Origin: Candidatus Pelagibacter sp.
Lineage (GTDB): Bacteria > Pseudomonadota > Alphaproteobacteria > Pelagibacterales > Pelagibacteraceae
NCBI GenBank assembly: GCA_002704625.1
Contig: PAGZ01000014.1
Coordinates: forward strand, 1-8,966
DNA length: 8,966 bases
Direction of reading: 5' to 3'
A program made the translations under genes and the position numbers. Below, one piece after another: positions 5,703 through 8,966 of the stretch (positions within the stretch are counted from its first letter, which is position 1; every line of letters begins with the position of its first letter). The notes beneath the pieces were generated by a model. The model was given only the letters and a program-made list of their open reading frames with translations, was not told where the DNA came from and searched no databases.

Positions 5703-6648
5703 ATAAACTATATAGTGATTTTTTTTCAATAGCAAGAATATCAGCTTTTGTAGATAAACGCGTTTGACCTTTACACACTTCGATAGGACGCCATTTTCTA
5801 AATCTAGCATTATAAGAACATTTCATCACATAAGATTTCTTAAGGTCAACATACTTATCTTCATCAATATTTTCAAAGACGTCTTCGTCATCACTCATTT
5901 CTAAAAGATCTAAGTTTCTATTTTCCTTTATATCTCTAAATAAGCTGTTTAGCATGACACTTTGTTTATAGTCTGTTACAGCAGCAATTCCATGCGGTTT
6001 CGCTGCATCATGAACAAATAAATTGTAAATATCACATCTAACTTGTGCTTTAACCTTAAAATATCCAATCGGTTCACTTATTTGTGTATAAGGCGTTATA
6101 CCTAGTGAATAATATCTATCAAATCTAATTGAAGATAAACCATAAACATCATATGGAAGTGAACGAGCTATACTTATAGCATCGGTAAACTCTTTTGTAA
6201 TAATAGCAGTTGTTAGAATAGTTAATTTCAGTTCATCAATTGCTGTTTGATCTGTATAATTTTCAAGCATGTCGCTGATATATTTATATTTAATTTCATA
6301 ATTACATTTTTCACAATGTTCTCCCTGATAATAATGAATATCACGGCAACAAAATATACTTTGATTCATCGAAGATAAAATTACTCCGGTCAAAATAGTA
6401 CCATTCCCCATTGCCAAGTCATCACTAAAAGTCATCATAATAGTTTCTACATTATTAATATATTTCTCAGTTTTATCAAATGATAATAGTAATGCTACGT
6501 TTTCATGAAGTTTATATGTAAACCATAACATACATTTTTTGCCTTTCGGTAAGATTTGAAATGCATCTGCACGAACCTTCTTATGCAGCGTTTTGTCATA
6601 GGAAAGTTCTAAATCAGGTAATCTTGTTTTCACAATATTTGTTGCCAT
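5656..6648 (-). CDS. Conserved NCLDV protein, possible degenerate nucleotidyltransferase/capping-like fold
   Basis: The product has 330 residues starting MATNIVKTRLPDLELSYDK. I recognise the general pattern from large DNA viruses of the mimivirus group, where it is an uncharacterised conserved protein. Several segments resemble covalent nucleotidyltransferases such as mRNA capping enzymes and DNA ligases. GTILTGVIL (83-91) is like motif III. FCCRDIHYYQG (99-109) is like motif IIIa (FxxFDILYY-G). CSYNARFRKWRPIEV (277-291) is like the OB-fold region around motifs V-VI. The catalytic KxDG lysine motif is not visible; PKGKKCMLWF (34-43) occupies about that position. If the likeness is real, it is a non-catalytic member, perhaps an RNA-processing partner. 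An acidic run (SDDEDVFENIDEDK) is at 252-265. The 3' end overlaps the next gene by 47 bp. Existence as a gene is sure; the fold is a hypothesis. Confidence 0.85.
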   Translation of the reverse strand: MATNIVKTRLPDLELSYDKTLHKKVRADAFQILPKGKKCMLWFTYKLHENVALLLSFDKTEKYINNVETIMMTFSDDLAMGNGTILTGVILSSMNQSIFCCRDIHYYQGEHCEKCNYEIKYKYISDMLENYTDQTAIDELKLTILTTAIITKEFTDAISIARSLPYDVYGLSSIRFDRYYSLGITPYTQISEPIGYFKVKAQVRCDIYNLFVHDAAKPHGIAAVTDYKQSVMLNSLFRDIKENRNLDLLEMSDDEDVFENIDEDKYVDLKKSYVMKCSYNARFRKWRPIEVCKGQTRLSTKADILAIEKKSLYSLYDKHNSSRCRSFHKS

Positions 6649-6694
6649 ACTGTTATAGTAAAAGAGTATGAATAGCTTTATCTATTTTTCACAA

Positions 6695-7006
6695 TTAATA
6701 TGATGTGTAGGCAGATCCAACACTATCATTTGCAGCAGCAGGATCATTAAAATTGGTTGTTTCTTTCTTAAGCTTGCTCATAAAGTCTTTTAGTTCTTCT
6801 TGCATATCTTCTTTATTAATAATTGGATTATCAGGAGATTTATTGGAAGTATCAGAAAATATTTCATTATATCTTTCAGTTGGCTTATTTATCAAATCTC
6901 TTACTTTTGGTACAGTTAATGTATCAATAAAGAACGAATAAAGATAATGAACAAGCACTATTAAAACTAGTGAAATAATTGTCCATTGAATTGTTTGGCC
7001 AAGCAT
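6695..7006 (-). CDS. Small single-helix membrane protein, likely virion-associated
   Basis: The product has 103 residues. One N-terminal membrane helix spans about residues 7-27 (WTIISLVLIVLVHYLYSFFI). A conserved-looking juxtamembrane stretch follows (DTLTVPKVRDLINKPTERYNEI). The C-terminal half is hydrophilic and ends NDSVGSAYTSY. There is no cleavable signal peptide, so the helix probably stays as an anchor with the tail on one side. This pattern is familiar from small membrane proteins of giant algal viruses and mimivirus relatives, which are often found in virions. The exact function is unknown. It lies 17 bp downstream of the preceding minus gene and 46 bp upstream of the next, consistent with one transcription block. 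Confidence 0.8.
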   Translation of the reverse strand: MLGQTIQWTIISLVLIVLVHYLYSFFIDTLTVPKVRDLINKPTERYNEIFSDTSNKSPDNPIINKEDMQEELKDFMSKLKKETTNFNDPAAANDSVGSAYTSY

Positions 7007-7023
7007 ATTATATTACAGAAATA

Positions 7024-7383
7024 TTAGTTAAGTCTTGATAAGAACGAAATAACATCTTTGGTTATATGGTTATTGCGGCTATCACCTTCAATATAAAAAT
7101 CTGTAAAATATTCACCTGTTTTAACAACTACAAGAGTAGAATTATCTAATTGATATTTTGTCACATCATTGCGTTGAACATAATAATCGCAGGGGAGTTG
7201 TGATGTTACGTGAATAAGATTATTTTTATTATTACTTTCAGTAAGTTCTATAATATCAAACCCTTCTATATTATTATACAAAATAGATTTATTGTTATTT
7301 TCAATTATTTTATATAGTTTACCTTTTTCTACCTTATATATGCCTTGTTGTGTATAAAAAAATGTTTCTTTATAGTTAGTCAT
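7024..7383 (-). CDS. Unrecognised 119-residue protein
   Basis: From the ATG at 7383 (MTNYKETFFYTQQGIYKV) the product has 119 residues. The frame stays open to an ATG at 7479, but that would add 32 residues of AT-rich leader antisense to the divergent gene's upstream region, so the shorter form is preferred. The sequence is rich in Tyr, Asn and beta-strand-prone stretches (for example TLVVVKTGEYFTDFYIEG at 83-100) and has no membrane helix or Cys cluster. A small beta-rich domain is plausible. I do not recognise a family. It is the first gene of the minus block ending at 4959 and is divergent from the acidic-tail gene across 126 bp. Confidence 0.7.
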   Translation of the reverse strand: MTNYKETFFYTQQGIYKVEKGKLYKIIENNNKSILYNNIEGFDIIELTESNNKNNLIHVTSQLPCDYYVQRNDVTKYQLDNSTLVVVKTGEYFTDFYIEGDSRNNHITKDVISFLSRLN

Positions 7384-7509
7384 TTTTTTATAATTTTTAA
7401 ATAGTTCGTTACTTAATGATCTAGGATGAATGGTAGTTGTGTAAAATCGAATCATTGTATAACAATTGGCAGAAACCATTTAAACCGATTCAGTTATCAT
7501 TCAGTAACA

Positions 7510-8142
7510 ATGACTATTCTGGTAATTATCGAAAAGAGTGGTTCGCTTAAAGAGCAAAAAGTCAAGGATCTTAAACGTGATACAATATATAAAAAGTGCA
7601 ATTTTCGTAAGTCTGAAGGATTTGAATTGCGCAATTCATGGCTTGTTAAGGATAAAGCTGTTCATATTGTAGAGTTGTGGTCTAGAGATGCAGGTAAAAG
7701 TGGTACAGAAAATAAGTATGATCTTCCACCACCGATTGATACTCCACTATATTTTGGAAATATGGCAGCAGTGGGAGTAAATAATAAAGGCGAACTTATT
7801 GATTTAACCGTTTCTACATGGAAACGTATATATGAACAACTTTTTGGCGGGTTTGAAGATCTAGGTGCTGAAAGTGAAGATGAAAGTGACGATGAGCTAG
7901 ATAATGTGCCGCGAGAAAAGAAAACAAAAAATGGATATCTAAAAGATGGATTTGTGATTGATCCAGAAGATGAAGATAGTGACAATAATTCTTTTGAAGA
8001 AAGTGAAGAAGAAACTGCCTTTGAAGATGACGAAGAAGATGAAGAAGATGAGATTGATTTTGATGAGGGGTCAGAGCTAGCTGAAGAAGATTATTATTAT
8101 TCAGATGATAATGATGACGGCACAAAAAAGAAAAAGAACTAG
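7510..8142 (+). CDS. Conserved NCLDV protein with long acidic C-terminal tail
   Basis: From the ATG at 7510 (MTILVIIEKSGSLKEQKVKDL) the product has 210 residues. An earlier in-frame ATG at 7426 would add 28 residues from the divergent spacer and is less likely. Residues 1-118 form a globular domain with a recognisable stretch NKYDLPPPIDTPLYFG. Similar sequences occur as uncharacterised conserved proteins in large algal viruses and mimivirus relatives. From about residue 119 (FEDLGAESEDESDDELD) to the end the protein is dominated by Asp, Glu and Ser, broken by a short conserved island (GYLKDGFVIDPEDED). It ends in a basic KKKKN. Acidic tails like this are often protein- or histone-binding. Its place just before TFIIS on the same strand suggests a link with transcription, but this is inference. 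A one-mismatch version of the early motif, AAAATCGA, is at 7443-7450. Confidence 0.82.
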   Translation: MTILVIIEKSGSLKEQKVKDLKRDTIYKKCNFRKSEGFELRNSWLVKDKAVHIVELWSRDAGKSGTENKYDLPPPIDTPLYFGNMAAVGVNNKGELIDLTVSTWKRIYEQLFGGFEDLGAESEDESDDELDNVPREKKTKNGYLKDGFVIDPEDEDSDNNSFEESEEETAFEDDEEDEEDEIDFDEGSELAEEDYYYSDDNDDGTKKKKN

Positions 8143-8152
8143 ATATTCAAGC

Positions 8153-8160
8153 AAAATTGA
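8153..8160 (+). promoter_or_regulatory. AAAATTGA early promoter motif of the TFIIS gene
   Basis: The octamer ends 37 nt before the TFIIS ATG, just after the stop of the upstream gene. Its flanks (AAGC before, AAT after) are the same as those before the helicase gene, making a 15-nt identity. Confidence 0.78.
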
Positions 8161-8162
8161 AA

Positions 8163-8192
8163 TGATATAAAAACTATGTAGTAGTTATATCA
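8163..8192 (+). terminator. Hairpin between the acidic-tail gene and TFIIS
   Basis: TGATATAA (8163-8170) pairs exactly with TTATATCA (8185-8192). An alternative fold gives ten pairs with a three-A bulge and the loop ATGTAGT. In Mimivirus, hairpins at gene ends mark mRNA cleavage and polyadenylation, so this is a candidate 3' end for the upstream gene. It lies downstream of the TFIIS promoter motif, so it would also be in the TFIIS leader. Confidence 0.45.
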
Positions 8193-8197
8193 TCCTA

Positions 8198-8707
8198 ATG
8201 AGAACCATTACAAACCCTAGTTTATTTCGAGAAAAAGTAGTACAAGAATATGCTAAGGTATTGCCAAAAAAGCATTATGCTGATAATTTGGAAAAAGGCA
8301 TATTTAATTGGTGTATACAACAAGCAGACTTTAAAAATGTTGTAAAAAAATGGGAAAATCCATACTTTGTCCAGATATATATTGATAGAATGCGAACTAT
8401 TTGGATTAATCTAAGAAATCCTGCAATTATTGATAAAGTTAATTCTGGTAAGCTTCTCCCACATCTGCTAGGTTTTATGACACATCAAGATATGAGTCCA
8501 GAAAAATGGGAAAAGCTTATTCAAGATAAAAAGGAAAAAGATGAAAACAGATATGCTCCAAAAATGGATGGAAACACCGATATGTTTACTTGTTACAAAT
8601 GTAAATCTACAAATTGCAGCTATTATCAGCTACAAACAAGAAGTGCTGATGAACCCATGACCACATATGTTACATGCCTTGAGTGTGGACAGAGATGGAA
8701 ATGTTAA
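8198..8707 (+). CDS. TFIIS-like transcription elongation factor
   Basis: The product has 169 residues with the two functional parts of TFIIS. An alpha-helical central domain covers about residues 1-110, including the typical YIDRMRTIWINLRNP stretch (61-75) and GKLLPHLLGFMTHQDMSPEKW (84-104). The C-terminal zinc ribbon has C132-x2-C135 and C160-x2-C163. The acidic hairpin RSADE (148-152) is intact; the Asp-Glu pair enters the RNA polymerase active site and stimulates cleavage of stalled transcripts. As in other NCLDV versions, the N-terminal LW domain of cellular TFIIS is missing, so the short length is normal. It would work with the viral multisubunit RNA polymerase in the cytoplasmic factory or virion. 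The early motif 37 nt upstream suggests early expression. Confidence 0.96.
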   Translation: MRTITNPSLFREKVVQEYAKVLPKKHYADNLEKGIFNWCIQQADFKNVVKKWENPYFVQIYIDRMRTIWINLRNPAIIDKVNSGKLLPHLLGFMTHQDMSPEKWEKLIQDKKEKDENRYAPKMDGNTDMFTCYKCKSTNCSYYQLQTRSADEPMTTYVTCLECGQRWKC

Positions 8708-8722
8708 TTCATGATATGTCAA

Positions 8723-8730
8723 AAAATTGA
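8723..8730 (+). promoter_or_regulatory. AAAATTGA early promoter motif of the last gene
   Basis: The octamer lies in a longer A run (AAAAAATTGAAAGG) and ends 17 nt before the ATG at 8748. It differs from the other two in its flanks, but the spacing is like that of the helicase gene. Confidence 0.72.
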
Positions 8731-8747
8731 AAGGTAATATTTTTATT

Positions 8748-8966
8748 ATGTCCTACTTACACACATACAAAAACACACTTATGCCGCGATTTAACCAAAC
8801 AGTTGCTCCTATCGGGTTAATGATGACTATATGGTTCAAAATAAGTATTGGATATGGTATTGTAACCTTCCTTGAAATGCTTTTGCAAACACCCGATGTC
8901 GAAGAGAAAGGCTATCAAGGGTGGTCAAATATGACAGAAGCATATAAAAAATGGACTGATCATGCA
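8748..8966 (+). CDS. Unrecognised protein with N-terminal hydrophobic segment (partial, 3' end off window)
   Basis: The frame is open from the ATG at 8748 to the right edge, giving 73 residues (MSYLHTYKNTLMPRFNQ...). Residues 20-45 are moderately hydrophobic (IGLMMTIWFKISIGYGIVTF) and may form a membrane or amphipathic helix. The rest of the visible part is hydrophilic (PDVEEKGYQGWSNMTEAYKK). The start is supported by the early promoter motif 17 nt upstream and by the 40-bp gap after the TFIIS stop. I do not recognise the family, and the missing C-terminus limits any call. Confidence 0.7.
   Translation, partial: MSYLHTYKNTLMPRFNQTVAPIGLMMTIWFKISIGYGIVTFLEMLLQTPDVEEKGYQGWSNMTEAYKKWTDHA

Noticed and set aside
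7662..8125. Ser-rich and His/Leu-rich minus-strand open frames
   Set aside because: They are antisense to the acidic Asp/Glu/Ser codons (GAA, GAT, AGT), which by themselves produce such compositions.

Overview
The window looks like a piece of a nucleocytoplasmic large DNA virus (phylum Nucleocytoviricota), most likely an alga- or protist-infecting member of the extended Mimiviridae (order Imitervirales). This rests on several signs. A TFIIS-like elongation factor and a poxvirus A18-like superfamily 2 helicase sit in one AT-rich, densely packed, intron-free stretch on both strands. The mimivirus early promoter octamer AAAATTGA occurs just before three genes. There are also typical giant-virus accessory families: a C2H2 zinc-finger fragment, a membrane-anchored carbonic-anhydrase-like protein, a DUF3431 glycosyltransferase-like protein, and Gly/Lys/His-rich basic proteins. 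There are no rRNA, tRNA, CRISPR or transposase genes.

Layout. Positions 1-557 hold the N-terminal part of a basic minus-strand protein that runs off the left edge in a Pro/Ala/Thr repeat. It is divergent from a plus-strand carbonic-anhydrase-like protein with a C-terminal membrane anchor (606-1562). A short minus-strand zinc-finger ORF overlaps the end of that gene (1488-1802). Next comes an island: a DUF3431 gene (2010-2651) enclosed by near-perfect inverted repeats at 1949-1979 and 2634-2663, followed by 261 bp with a possible gene remnant. A divergent pair follows: a two-helix membrane protein (minus, 2913-3374) and the A18-like helicase (plus, 3429-4919).

From 4959 to 7383 there is a minus-strand block of four genes. 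It starts at 7383 with an unknown protein, then a small one-helix membrane protein, a conserved NCLDV protein that may be a degenerate nucleotidyltransferase, and a basic repeat protein. The last two overlap by 47 bp. From 7510 the plus strand carries an acidic-tailed conserved protein, TFIIS, and the start of a gene that runs off the right edge.

How the genes may work together (inference). The helicase and TFIIS are transcription proteins, and both carry an identical 15-nt promoter context centred on AAAATTGA, so they were probably expressed together early. The membrane proteins, the carbonic-anhydrase-like protein and the basic Gly/Lys-rich proteins look like late virion components. The DUF3431 gene in its inverted repeat looks like an accessory insertion. 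No complete new multi-gene system is visible. The most unusual items are the inverted-repeat-bounded gene, the carbonic-anhydrase-like anchor protein without zinc ligands, the nucleotidyltransferase-like protein without its catalytic lysine motif, and the exact 58-bp internal duplication.
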